A stretch of 37,658 nucleotides of DNA from Paracoccaceae bacterium. Its GTDB lineage: Bacteria; Pseudomonadota; Alphaproteobacteria; Rhodobacterales; Rhodobacteraceae. Below the pieces are notes generated by a model that was given only the letters and a program-made list of their open reading frames with translations, searched no databases and was not told where the DNA came from. The DNA lies in contig JAABTI010000002.1 of NCBI GenBank assembly GCA_011389955.1, positions 1 through 37,658 of the forward strand, given 5' to 3'. Every line of letters begins with the position of its first letter. Within the stretch, counting starts at the first letter, position 1. This document shows, piece after piece, positions 25,719 through 33,304 of the stretch. The translations under genes were made by a program, and so were the position numbers.

Positions 25719-26384
25719 TCAACTGTATGTCAGCAGGATATCGGCATTGGAGGCGTCGATATGCGGGGTTTCGTTGAAACCGTTCAGATAGAAATTGCGC
25801 GGGGAATGAACAAAGCGGTTCACCGCGCAGTTCTTCATTTGCAGTTGCAGCCGGATCTGCTGTTCCGGCGGGGCATTCAGCGATGCCGCCAGCATCTGGC
25901 CGATGGCGCCACCGGAACTGACCGCGAGGACGTGATCGCCACCCGCGGCCATGGCGCGGCGGGCATCCTCGACACGGGCGATGAACTCGGCCCATGTCTC
26001 GGGCGGGTCGGGCACCTCGTCGCGTTGCCATGCCAGAACCGTGTCGCGCAGGGTGCGGAAATGCGTCTTGCGGTCCCCGTGCAGGTTGTCGGGCGGCGTG
26101 CCATCGCGAAAGCGCGCGTCCAGCAACGCCTTGAAATCAAATTCGTTCAGGCCGGGATGGACCTGCGCCGCGCGCGCCGGCACGCCCATGCCATCGAGAA
26201 TACCCTCAAGGGTTTCGCGGTGCCGCCGCTGCGCGCCGGTAAACAGCGCTTCGGGCTGCACCCCCTGCCGCGCCAGTGCCTGACCGAGCGCGCGCGACTG
26301 GGCATGGCCGGTGTCCGACAACACGTCGTAATCCGCCGCCCCGAAAGAGGCCTGCGCATGACGGATGAGAAACAGCACGGCCAT
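25719..26384 (-). CDS. Histidine-phosphatase-superfamily protein lacking the second catalytic His
   Basis: Protein of the phosphoglycerate-mutase-like histidine phosphatase fold. Seen, from ATG 26384: the phosphohistidine motif LIRHAQASFG (Arg8, His9), LSDTGHAQSRALGQAL, TGAQRRHRETLEGIL (second Arg region), LNEFDF (Glu81, candidate acid), and HVLAVSSGGAIGQML, where the canonical SHGG second histidine is Ser157. The length (221 aa) is normal for the branch 1 enzymes. The ORF track starts at 26525 inside the NMO gene; ATG 26384 begins MAVLFLIRHAQ and sits 2 nt after the NMO stop. Its position directly before the APH-type kinase suggests a linked role in phosphoester chemistry, but activity without the second His is uncertain; it may use another base or be non-catalytic. 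Confidence 0.85.
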   Translation of the reverse strand: MAVLFLIRHAQASFGAADYDVLSDTGHAQSRALGQALARQGVQPEALFTGAQRRHRETLEGILDGMGVPARAAQVHPGLNEFDFKALLDARFRDGTPPDNLHGDRKTHFRTLRDTVLAWQRDEVPDPPETWAEFIARVEDARRAMAAGGDHVLAVSSGGAIGQMLAASLNAPPEQQIRLQLQMKNCAVNRFVHSPRNFYLNGFNETPHIDASNADILLTYS

Positions 26385-26386
26385 GC

Positions 26387-27370
26387 TCAACCCCGCCCGA
26401 TCAGCGCTGCGGTTGCGTCCTTGGCAGCCTCGTATTCCCGTGCCAGGCGTTCCACGAGATCGGCGGCGGGCGCGACCTCGTGAACCGCGCCGACGCCCTG
26501 GCCGGCACCCCATATTTCCTTCCACGATTTGGGTTTCTCGCGGTTGTCGCCGAAATTCATCGCCGACGGGTCGGACTCGGGCAGGTTGTCGGGGTCAAGT
26601 CCCGCGCGGCTTATCGAAGGCTTGAGGTAATTGCCGTGCACCCCGGTAAACAGCGAGGAATAGACGATATCCTCGGCCCCTGAGTCGACAATCATCTGCT
26701 TGTAGTCATCGGCGGCGTTCGCCTCGTTGGTGGCGATGAAGGGCGACCCGACATAGCCCAGGTCGGCGCCCATGACCTGCGCCGCCAGCAACGCGCGCCC
26801 GGTCGCGATCGACCCCGACAGAAGCAACGGACCATCGAACCACTCGCGGATTTCCTGCACCAGGGCAAAGGGCGATTGCGACCCGGCATGCCCCCCCGCC
26901 CCGGCGGCCACCGCGATAAGGCCATCGGCGCCCTTTTCGATCGCCTTTCTGGCGAAGCGGTTGTTGATGATGTCGTGAAGGGCGATACCGCCGCAGTCAT
27001 GGGCGGCGGCATTGACCTCGGCACGGGCACCCAGCGAAGTGATCCAGATCGGTACGCGCCACTTGTGGCAGATCTCCAGGTCGCGCTCCAGCCGCCCGTT
27101 CGAGCGGTGCACGATCTGGTTGACCGCGAAGGGCGCGGCGGGTGTGTCCGGGTTGGCCTGGTTGTGACGGTCGAGTTCCTCGGTAATGCGCTTGAGCCAT
27201 GCCTCCAGCATGATCGGCTCGCCCTCGGCCTCGCGGGCGTTCAGCGCGGGAAATGATCCCACGATTCCCGCCTTGCACTGCGCGATCACCAGATCTGGGT
27301 TCGAGATGATGAACAGGGGCGATCCCACGGCGGGAATGCGCAGGTTCTGCAATTGCTTGGGTAGGGTCAT
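26387..27370 (-). CDS. Nitronate monooxygenase / 2-nitropropane dioxygenase-like flavoprotein
   Basis: FMN-dependent TIM-barrel protein of the nitronate monooxygenase family. Seen: 327 aa; RIPAVGSPLFIISNPDLVIAQCKAGIVGSFPALNAR (N-terminal barrel with the substrate/FMN loop), VPIWITSLGAR, GADGLIAVAAGAGGHAGSQSPFALVQEIREWF with the GGHAG motif (conserved His), PLLLSGSIATGRALLAAQVMGADLGYVGSPFIATNEA (FMN phosphate-binding region). Many members of this family occur in beta-oxidation and steroid-degradation operons with no nitroalkane substrate, so an enoyl reductase-like or detoxifying role is possible. It starts 87 nt after the thiolase stop, across a stable hairpin, and is followed after 2 nt by the histidine-phosphatase-fold gene. 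Confidence 0.87.
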   Translation of the reverse strand: MTLPKQLQNLRIPAVGSPLFIISNPDLVIAQCKAGIVGSFPALNAREAEGEPIMLEAWLKRITEELDRHNQANPDTPAAPFAVNQIVHRSNGRLERDLEICHKWRVPIWITSLGARAEVNAAAHDCGGIALHDIINNRFARKAIEKGADGLIAVAAGAGGHAGSQSPFALVQEIREWFDGPLLLSGSIATGRALLAAQVMGADLGYVGSPFIATNEANAADDYKQMIVDSGAEDIVYSSLFTGVHGNYLKPSISRAGLDPDNLPESDPSAMNFGDNREKPKSWKEIWGAGQGVGAVHEVAPAADLVERLAREYEAAKDATAALIGRG

Positions 27371-27401
27371 CGGTCATCCGTTTGCTGTGGGGCATGGGAA
27401 A

Positions 27402-27447
27402 CCACGCCCGCCGACGCGCGCGCGGCGCGTGACGGGCGTGGCGTTTT
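27402..27447 (-). terminator. Strong intra-operon hairpin (partial terminator candidate)
   Basis: Outer arms CCACGCCCG (27402-27410) and CGGGCGTGG (27433-27441) with inner arms ACGCGC and GCGCGT form a long, very GC-rich hairpin between thiolase and NMO, the only gap over 35 nt in this operon. On the minus strand it is followed by TTTCCC, a short and imperfect U-tract, so it could reduce transcription of the last five genes or protect the upstream mRNA. On the plus strand it is followed by CGTTTTC. Confidence 0.55.
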
Positions 27448-27457
27448 CTGGCGAGGT

Positions 27458-28660
27458 TCAGAGCACTTCGAACAGGCCCGCCGCACCCATGCCGCCGCCA
27501 ACACACATGGTGCAGACCACGTAGCGAGCACCGCGGCGTTTGCCCTCGATCAGGGCATGACCGACCATGCGTGCACCCGACATGCCATAGGGGTGGCCGA
27601 TCGAGATGGCGCCGCCATCGACGTTGAGCAGGTCGTTCGGGATACCGAGCTTGTCGCGGCAGTAGAGAACCTGGACCGCGAACGCCTCGTTGAGTTCCCA
27701 AAGGCCGATATCGTCCATGCCCAGCCCGTGCTTTTCCAGCAGCTTGGGCACCGCGAAAACCGGCCCGATGCCCATTTCGTCGGGTTCGCACCCGGCCGCC
27801 ATCATGCCCATGTAGCGGCCCAGCGGTTGCAGCCCGCGGCGCTCGGCCTCTTGCGCCTCCATCACCACCGAGGCCGATGCGCCGTCGGACAGTTGCGAGG
27901 CATTGCCGGCGGTGATGAACCCGCCCTCGGCGATTTCCAACCCGCCCTTGTGCACCGGTTGCAGCGATTGCAGCCCGTCCAGCGTGGTCGAGGGGCGGTT
28001 GCCCTCATCCTTTTCCAGCGTCACTTCGCGGCGGCTGATTTCCTTGGTTTCGCGGTCCTGCACCAGCATCGTGGTGGGCAGCGGCACGATCTCGTCGTCG
28101 AACCGGCCTGCCTCCTGTCCGGCGGCGGTGCGCTGCTGCGATTGCAGGGCGTATTCGTCCTGGGCGTCGCGGCTGATGCCATAACGTTGCGCCACCATCT
28201 CGGCGGTTTCCAGCATCGACATGTAAAGCGCGGGCTTGTGTTCCTTGATCCAGGGATCGGCAAGGCGGTCGGTGCGCATCTTGTCATTCTGGACAAGGCT
28301 GATGGATTCCACGCCGCCGCCAATGGCGACATCCATGCCATCATGGATCACCTGCTTGGCCGCGGTGGCGATGGCCATCATGCCCGACGCGCACTGCCGG
28401 TCCAGCGACATGCCGGCGACAGATACCGGCAGGCCGGCGCGGATGACGCCCTGCCGGGCGATGTTGCTGCCGGTCGAGCCCTGCTGCAAAGCCGCGCCGA
28501 CGATGCAATCCTCCACGTCGTGGCCTTCCAGCCCGGCGCGCGCCACGGCATGGCGGATGGCATGCCCGATCAATTCCTGTGCCTGGGTGTCGTTGAACGC
28601 CCCGCGATAGGCCTTGCCGATCGGGGTGCGGGCGGTTGATACGATGACGGCGTCACGCAT
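27458..28660 (-). CDS. Acetyl-CoA acyltransferase (thiolase)
   Basis: Thiolase-superfamily enzyme that cleaves 3-ketoacyl-CoA with CoA, giving acetyl- or propionyl-CoA and a shortened acyl-CoA. Seen: 400 aa from ATG 28660 ([22 protein letters not shown]); nucleophilic cysteine Cys90 in [13 protein letters not shown]; the [25 protein letters not shown] block with the active-site His; and the C-terminal [18 protein letters not shown] with the second cysteine. The ORF track starts at 28693; the internal start has AGGAAGGA upstream and matches family N-termini. The gene lies 20 nt after the SDR gene. It probably catalyses the last beta-oxidation step for this operon, since all other steps are encoded alongside it. 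Confidence 0.94.
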   Translation of the reverse strand: MRDAVIVSTARTPIGKAYRGAFNDTQAQELIGHAIRHAVARAGLEGHDVEDCIVGAALQQGSTGSNIARQGVIRAGLPVSVAGMSLDRQCASGMMAIATAAKQVIHDGMDVAIGGGVESISLVQNDKMRTDRLADPWIKEHKPALYMSMLETAEMVAQRYGISRDAQDEYALQSQQRTAAGQEAGRFDDEIVPLPTTMLVQDRETKEISRREVTLEKDEGNRPSTTLDGLQSLQPVHKGGLEIAEGGFITAGNASQLSDGASASVVMEAQEAERRGLQPLGRYMGMMAAGCEPDEMGIGPVFAVPKLLEKHGLGMDDIGLWELNEAFAVQVLYCRDKLGIPNDLLNVDGGAISIGHPYGMSGARMVGHALIEGKRRGARYVVCTMCVGGGMGAAGLFEVL

Positions 28661-28680
28661 TGGTCTGATCCTTCCTGAGT

Positions 28681-29610
28681 TCAATCTTGCCACGGCAGCG
28701 GCAGGCCACGGGCCTCGGCCGCCATTCGGGCATATTTTCGGGTCTGCGCAAAGGCGTTTTCCACCTGCGCCTGGCCGGAGGGGTCGCGGATGCGATCCAT
28801 GGCCGCCAGCACCCCTTCGGGACTGAGTTCGTCACCCTGCAAGGCGACGCCTTCGGTTTCGTATATCCTCGTTTCGGCAAAGCACCCCGCCCCGGCGCCA
28901 AGGATCATCCCGGTCGGGGCCTCGTCGCTGACCAGCGCCAGCAGGCCGGGCGTGATCGTCTCGGGCGCGAGCAGGTCCAGTGCCTCTGGCGGCAGCAGGT
29001 TCTCGGTCATGCGTGTGGCGGCCGTAGGGGCCAGCGTGTTGACGCGGATGTCGTATCTTGCGCCCTCCTGCGCAAGCACGTTCATCAGGCCCAGCATCGC
29101 CGCCTTGGCCGCTCCGTAGTTGGATTGCCCGAAATTGCCGTAAAGACCGCTGGCGGAAGTGGTGAACGCGATGCGGCCATAACCGCGCCCGGCCATGTAA
29201 GGCCAGATCGCATGGGTGCAGTTGACCGTGCCCATCAGGTGCACGTCAAGCACCCCCCGAAAATCCGCCAGCGACATCTTCGAAAAGGTCTTGTCGCGCA
29301 GGATACCGGCGTTGTTTACCACGATGTCCACTTGGCCGAATTCGGCGATGGCCTCATCCACCATCTGCTGCACCTGGCCTGAGTCGGTGACGTTGGCGCC
29401 GTTCGCGATGGCCCGGCCGCCACGTGCGCGGATCTCCTCGACCACCGTGCGCGCGGCGTCCGAACTCCCCCCGGTGCCATCGGTATTGGCCCCCAGGTCA
29501 TTGACGACCACATGCGCGCCGCGCGCCGCCAGCCCCAATGCATGACTGCGGCCCAGCCCCACGCCTGCCCCGGTCACGACGGCGACGCGTCCCTTGAAAT
29601 CGACGGTCAT
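28681..29610 (-). CDS. SDR dehydrogenase, MFE-2/HSD17B4-like (3R)-hydroxyacyl-CoA dehydrogenase
   Basis: Short-chain dehydrogenase of 309 aa resembling the N-terminal domain of peroxisomal multifunctional enzyme 2. Seen: cofactor motif [29 protein letters not shown], with the Asp after the beta2 strand favouring [33 protein letters not shown], a hallmark of the MFE-2 branch; catalytic YGAAK ([13 protein letters not shown]); and [17 protein letters not shown]. In MFE-2 this domain oxidises (3R)-hydroxyacyl-CoA and is fused to a MaoC-type hydratase. Here the MaoC gene directly precedes it with an ATGA overlap (29607-29610), so the two proteins are translationally coupled partners. This supports an R-specific beta-oxidation step. 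Confidence 0.88.
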   Translation of the reverse strand: MTVDFKGRVAVVTGAGVGLGRSHALGLAARGAHVVVNDLGANTDGTGGSSDAARTVVEEIRARGGRAIANGANVTDSGQVQQMVDEAIAEFGQVDIVVNNAGILRDKTFSKMSLADFRGVLDVHLMGTVNCTHAIWPYMAGRGYGRIAFTTSASGLYGNFGQSNYGAAKAAMLGLMNVLAQEGARYDIRVNTLAPTAATRMTENLLPPEALDLLAPETITPGLLALVSDEAPTGMILGAGAGCFAETRIYETEGVALQGDELSPEGVLAAMDRIRDPSGQAQVENAFAQTRKYARMAAEARGLPLPWQD

Positions 29611-30077
29611 TGCGTTCCTCCGAAATACCTGCGGCCCAACCAGCGCGCGACCAGAGCGGGTTTCTCCGCGCCTTCGATCTCGACAATAACGTCGAGTGTT
29701 TTCTGCACCTCGTTCGGCGTGATCGCATCGAACGCCGCCAATGTGAAGCTGCCGCGCACGCGTGTGTCCACCTTCACCGGGCTGACGAAGCGAACCCGGT
29801 CGAAGCCGTAATTCACGCCCATGGTGACCCCCTCGATCGCGGGAACCGCATCATAGACCATCGCCGACAGCAGCGACAGCGTCAGGAATCCGTGGGCGAT
29901 GGTGCCGCCAAATGGCGTTTGCGCCGCCGCCACGGGATCGACATGAATGAACTGGTGGTCATGGGTTATGTCGGCGAACCCGTCGATCATGGACTGGTCC
30001 ACGGTGAACCAGCGCGAGATGCCCACGGATTGGCCCACGCGGGCGGCCATGTCGGCGCGGCTGATAAGTCCGGGCAT
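29607..30077 (-). CDS. MaoC-family enoyl-CoA hydratase
   Basis: Hotdog-fold hydratase, probably an (R)-specific 2-enoyl-CoA hydratase. Seen: 156 aa; hydratase-2 motif FADITHDHQFIHVDPVAAAQTPFGGTIAHGFLTLSLL with the catalytic dyad candidates Asp40 and His45 (spacing of five, as in PhaJ); VNYGFDRVRFVSPVKVDTRVRGSFTL, the usual second conserved block. It starts 3 nt after the upstream SDR stop and its stop overlaps the downstream SDR start (ATGA). Together with that SDR it forms a split version of the eukaryotic MFE-2 hydratase/dehydrogenase. The exact acyl substrate is not known. Confidence 0.9.
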   Translation of the reverse strand: MPGLISRADMAARVGQSVGISRWFTVDQSMIDGFADITHDHQFIHVDPVAAAQTPFGGTIAHGFLTLSLLSAMVYDAVPAIEGVTMGVNYGFDRVRFVSPVKVDTRVRGSFTLAAFDAITPNEVQKTLDVIVEIEGAEKPALVARWLGRRYFGGTQ

Positions 30078-30080
30078 GTC

Positions 30081-30905
30081 TCACAGGTCCTCGTTGAAAA
30101 GGTTGCCCGGCGCGTTGGATTGCATCCCCCCCGACAGCGGCAAGATCGCCCCCGAGACATAGGCGCCGCCGCGCCCGCACAGGTAAAGCAGAGCACCGGC
30201 AATGTCCTCGGCCTGGCCGACACGGCCCAGGGGCACACCCTGCGCGGCCTTTTCCTGGCCCTCCTCGGTGCCGATCGCAAAGGCCGTCATGTTCGACACG
30301 AAAGGCCCCGGCGCGATGGCGTTCACGGTGATGCCCTCGGGCGCAAGGTCGTTCGACAGGACGCGCGTCATGTGATGCACCGCGCCCTTGGAGGTGGCAT
30401 AGGAATAGGTCAAGGTGCCCTTCGGGATGTCACCCATGACGCTGCCGACATTGACGATGCGCGCCGGATCACCGGGCGCGCTGGCCGCGCGCAGCAGCGG
30501 CAGCAGCGCCTGGGTGAGGTGGAACATGCCGGTGACGTTTACCGACAACAGCTTTTCCCACGCCTTGTAGGGGTGCTGGCCCAGCGGATCGCCCCAGGTT
30601 CGGCCGGCGTTGTTCATCAGGATATGCAGCTTGTCGGTGCGCGCCGCGACCTCGGTTGCGAGCGCCTCGACGCCGGCCTCGCTGCCGACATCGCCGCCGA
30701 ATCCCTCTGCTTTCCCCTTCAGGCCCATGGCGTTCAGCTCTTGCGCCACGGCCTCGCAGGCGTCGGCCTTGCGACTGGCGATCAGAACGTGCGCACCGGC
30801 GGCCATCAGCCCCTCGGCGGCCATGCGGCCGATACCCGTGGCCCCGCCAGTGACCAGCGCAACCTTGCCGGTCAGGTCGAACAACTCGTTCGGTGTCATG
30901 GTCAT
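30081..30905 (-). CDS. SDR-family oxidoreductase
   Basis: Classical short-chain dehydrogenase/reductase of 274 aa. Seen: LFDLTGKVALVTGGATGIGRMAAEGLMAAGAHVLIASRK (TGGxxGIG cofactor motif; the SRK after beta2 favours NADP), NNAGRTWGDPL, catalytic Ser in NVGSVMG and Tyr-x3-Lys in YSYATSKGAVHHMTR, and NAIAPGPFVSNMT. The start has GGAGG upstream; a second ATG 6 nt downstream is an alternative. It lies 15 nt after the second ACAD gene and 3 nt before the MaoC gene. Its role may be oxidation of a hydroxyl on the ring or side chain of the substrate, or a second 3-hydroxyacyl-CoA dehydrogenation; the LvaD SDR of the levulinate operon offers a functional analogy, but assignment is uncertain. Confidence 0.88.
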   Translation of the reverse strand: MTMTPNELFDLTGKVALVTGGATGIGRMAAEGLMAAGAHVLIASRKADACEAVAQELNAMGLKGKAEGFGGDVGSEAGVEALATEVAARTDKLHILMNNAGRTWGDPLGQHPYKAWEKLLSVNVTGMFHLTQALLPLLRAASAPGDPARIVNVGSVMGDIPKGTLTYSYATSKGAVHHMTRVLSNDLAPEGITVNAIAPGPFVSNMTAFAIGTEEGQEKAAQGVPLGRVGQAEDIAGALLYLCGRGGAYVSGAILPLSGGMQSNAPGNLFNEDL

Positions 30906-30920
30906 CTCGTGTTTCCTCCC

Positions 30921-32066
30921 TCAGAACCCGCGCGCAGATGCGACTCGCGCGGCATGGTACCCGTAATCGCCCAGCCATTCCGCCCCGACGCGGGCGCGTT
31001 TCATGAAAAATCCGGCGTCGTGGTCATCGGTCATGCCGATGCCACCGTGCATCTGGATGCCTTCGCGCACGGCCAGGTCGGCGGTTTTCGCGGCGCGCGC
31101 CTTGGCCAGCGACACCGCCAGCGTGGCGTCGTCCGGCGTTTCGTCCAGAACCCGACCCGCATTGGCAATGGCCGAGGTGGTAACCTCGATCTCGGCCCAC
31201 AGATGCGCGGCGCGGTGCTGTAGCGCCTGGAAGCTGCCGATCGCGCGATCGAACTGGCGCCGTTCCTTGAGATAGCCCAGCGTCATGGCGCTGACGCCGT
31301 TGGCAAGCCCGGCCAGTTCCGCCGCCAATGCGGCCTGACCGGCATCAAGCGCGGGGCGCAACAGGCGCATGGCGTCGTCCACCTCGCCCAGCAGGTCATC
31401 GCCGATCGCCTCGACCCCGTCGAAGTCCAGGCGCGCGTGATCGCGCGCATCCACCGTATCAAGGCGCGCGCGGCTCAGCCCGGCACGCTCGGCATCGATG
31501 TCGAACAGGCTCAGCCCCTCCGCCTCGCCCGGCACACCGCCGGTGCGTGCCAGCACCAGTACGCGCGTTGCCGTGGTGCCATCGGCGACAAAGGTCTTGC
31601 TGCCCGACAGGCGGTAGCCATTGCCGGCGCGCTCGGCCCTCAGCGCGGTGTGCTCGGGCAAGTGCCTGGCGCCTTCATCCAGCGCCAGCGCGTAGGTCGT
31701 CTCGCCCGCTGCGATGCCCGCCAGCGCATCGCGCGCCCGTGCTCCGGCGGCGTGGCGCAGGGCCGTGGCGGCGATCACCGCGGTGGACAGAAACGGCGAC
31801 GCGGCCAGCGTGACGCCCATTTCGTGCGACAGGATGCCGGCCGCACGGTGACCCATCTCCGCGCCGCCGGCGTCTTCGGGAACCAGCACGCCCGCCCATC
31901 CCATTTGCGCCATTTCCCGCCACAGGCCGGGATCGCAGGGGCGGCCCGCGTCACGATTGGCGCGCAGGGCCGATACCGGCGCGGCCCCGTCCAGAAAGCC
32001 GCGCGCCGCGTCGCGCAGCATGATTTCCTCTTCGGTGTCCAGCAGGCTCGTCATCGTGGTCCTCAT
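30921..32066 (-). CDS. Acyl-CoA dehydrogenase, second subunit of pair
   Basis: Acyl-CoA dehydrogenase-family protein of 381 aa. Seen: MTSLLDTEEEIMLRDAARGFLD at the N-terminus, VLVPEDAGGAEMGHRAAGILSHEMG, GYRLSGSKTFVADGTTATRVLVLAR (flavin-domain strand), TLGYLKERRQFDRAIGSFQALQHRAAHL and QMHGGIGMTDDHDAGFFMKRARV. It lacks a clear SEPGAGSD-type loop. The start may be ATG at 32066, which overlaps the preceding ACAD stop as ATGA, or ATG at 32054, which has GAGGA a few nt upstream; I give the coupled start. Adjacent to a larger ACAD (32063-33241), it probably forms a heteromeric enzyme, as with the pair at 19.9-22.2 kb. Confidence 0.9.
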   Translation of the reverse strand: MRTTMTSLLDTEEEIMLRDAARGFLDGAAPVSALRANRDAGRPCDPGLWREMAQMGWAGVLVPEDAGGAEMGHRAAGILSHEMGVTLAASPFLSTAVIAATALRHAAGARARDALAGIAAGETTYALALDEGARHLPEHTALRAERAGNGYRLSGSKTFVADGTTATRVLVLARTGGVPGEAEGLSLFDIDAERAGLSRARLDTVDARDHARLDFDGVEAIGDDLLGEVDDAMRLLRPALDAGQAALAAELAGLANGVSAMTLGYLKERRQFDRAIGSFQALQHRAAHLWAEIEVTTSAIANAGRVLDETPDDATLAVSLAKARAAKTADLAVREGIQMHGGIGMTDDHDAGFFMKRARVGAEWLGDYGYHAARVASARGF

Positions 32067-33241
32067 GCGCTTGGCAGTTCAAGCACCCGCTTGGCGATGA
32101 TGTCGAGCATCACCTCGGATGTGCCGCCTTCGATCGAGTTGGCCTTGGTGCGCAGCCATTCCGCCGCCAGCGTCCCGTGCGGCCCGTCCCATTCCAGCGC
32201 GTCGCTGCCCGCCGCGGACATGAGCAGCTCGTAACGGCGCTTGTTCAGTTCGGTGCCGTAGTATTTCAGCATCGCGCTGGCATTGCCGACGCCGCCGCCT
32301 GCCTCGGCATGATCCTTGTAGCGTTCCATCGTCATGGCAAAGGCGAGCGTGTCCACCTCGGCCGCCATGGCCTCGGTGCGAATCACCGGGTCATTCAGGG
32401 CGCCATCGTCCAGATCGTCGATGAACGCCCCCAGGGATCGTCCGCCCAGCAGCCCGCGCGCGCCGCCACCGATCATTTCACGCTCATGCGTGAGCAGGTA
32501 TTTCGCGATGTCCCACCCGCGGTTCACCTCGCCCACCAGGTTTTCCTTGGGCACCTTGACGTTGTCGAAGAACGTCTCGCAAAACGGCGACTTGCCCGAG
32601 ATCAGGCGAATTGGCCGCGTGGTGATGCCCGGCGTTTCCATGTCCATCAGCAGAAAGGAAATGCCCTTGTGCTTGGGCGCGTCCCGATCCGTGCGCACCA
32701 GTGCGAAGATCCAGTCGGCCTTGTCCGCGTAAGAGGTCCAGACCTTCTGCCCGTTGACCAGGTAATGGTCGCCCATGTCTTCGGCCCGGGTCTGCACATT
32801 GGCAAGGTCGCTGCCGGCGCCGGGTTCCGAGTAACCCTGGCACCAGCGGATTTCGCCTTGCGTGATCGGGGGCAGGTGACGCGCCTTTTGCGCCTCGTTG
32901 CCAAAGGCCAGAAGCGCCGGTCCCAGCATCCACAAGCCGAAGCTTTCCAGGGGTGGCGGCGCGCCGAGGCGGGCCATTTCCTCGCGCAGGATCTTTTCCT
33001 GGTCGCGCGTCATGCCGCCGCCGCCATACTCGGTCGGCCAGCGCGGCGCCGTCAGCCCCTCTTGGCGGGCGCGCTCCAGCCAGAGGCGTTGATCGTCATC
33101 GCGGAACGTCCAGCGGCGCCCGCCCCAGACGATGCTGTCCTCGCTCATGGGCCGGTTGCGCAGGCTTGCCGGGCAATTGTCCATGATCCAGTCGGATATC
33201 TGCGTTCTGAACTGCTCGGGTTCGATGGCGGGTGCAGGCAT
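32063..33241 (-). CDS. Acyl-CoA dehydrogenase, first subunit of pair
   Basis: Acyl-CoA dehydrogenase of 392 aa. Seen: WPTEYGGGGMTRDQEKILREEMARLGAPPPLESFGLWMLGPALLAFG (N-terminal helices), flavin/acyl-binding QGYSEPGAGSDLANVQTRAEDMGDHYLVNGQKVWTSYADKADWIFALVRTD, mid-domain LMDMETPGITTRPIRLISGKSPFCETFFDNVKVP, LLTHEREMIGGG, and C-terminal ANSIEGGTSEVMLDIIAKRVLELP. The residue aligned with MCAD Glu376 is Gly preceded by Glu. The ORF track starts at 33292; ATG at 33241 (MPAPAIEPEQF) has GGAG 6-7 nt upstream and is preferred. It is the first gene of the 11-gene operon and is divergent from the LivK-like gene across about 130 nt that hold two palindromes. Confidence 0.93.
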   Translation of the reverse strand: MPAPAIEPEQFRTQISDWIMDNCPASLRNRPMSEDSIVWGGRRWTFRDDDQRLWLERARQEGLTAPRWPTEYGGGGMTRDQEKILREEMARLGAPPPLESFGLWMLGPALLAFGNEAQKARHLPPITQGEIRWCQGYSEPGAGSDLANVQTRAEDMGDHYLVNGQKVWTSYADKADWIFALVRTDRDAPKHKGISFLLMDMETPGITTRPIRLISGKSPFCETFFDNVKVPKENLVGEVNRGWDIAKYLLTHEREMIGGGARGLLGGRSLGAFIDDLDDGALNDPVIRTEAMAAEVDTLAFAMTMERYKDHAEAGGGVGNASAMLKYYGTELNKRRYELLMSAAGSDALEWDGPHGTLAAEWLRTKANSIEGGTSEVMLDIIAKRVLELPSA

Positions 33242-33252
33242 GGTCGCTCCGT

Positions 33253-33271
33253 TATTTCGCTTAGCGGAATA
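33253..33271. promoter_or_regulatory. Palindrome 1 in the divergent ACAD/livK-like promoter region
   Basis: TATTTCGC-tta-GCGGAATA has 8-bp arms with one mismatch. It sits 12 nt upstream of the ACAD start and over its likely leader, a position where a repressor could block expression. It looks like a TetR- or FadR-type operator, but I do not recognise a named consensus. Confidence 0.4.
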
Positions 33272-33273
33272 GT

Positions 33274-33292
33274 ATTTCACAGCTATTGACAT
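33274..33292. promoter_or_regulatory. Palindrome 2 overlapping the livK-like -35 element
   Basis: TATTG-acatgcaag-CAATA is a perfect 5-bp inverted repeat with a 9-nt spacer. It lies 2 nt after palindrome 1 and covers the proposed -35 (TTGACA), so a regulator bound here would control the importer and possibly the divergent operon. Confidence 0.35.
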
Positions 33293-33304
33293 GCAAGCAA
33301 TATC
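33276..33304 (+). promoter_or_regulatory. Sigma-70-type promoter for the livK-like operon
   Basis: TTGACA (33276-33281), a perfect -35 hexamer, is followed after 17 nt by TTTGAT (33299-33304), a 4/6 match to the -10 consensus. It lies about 65 nt upstream of the livK-like start. The weak -10 is consistent with an activated or regulated promoter. Confidence 0.45.

Noticed and set aside
27557-28639. A 360-aa plus-strand open frame opposite thiolase.
   Set aside because: The thiolase on the minus strand has all active-site motifs; this frame is its shadow.
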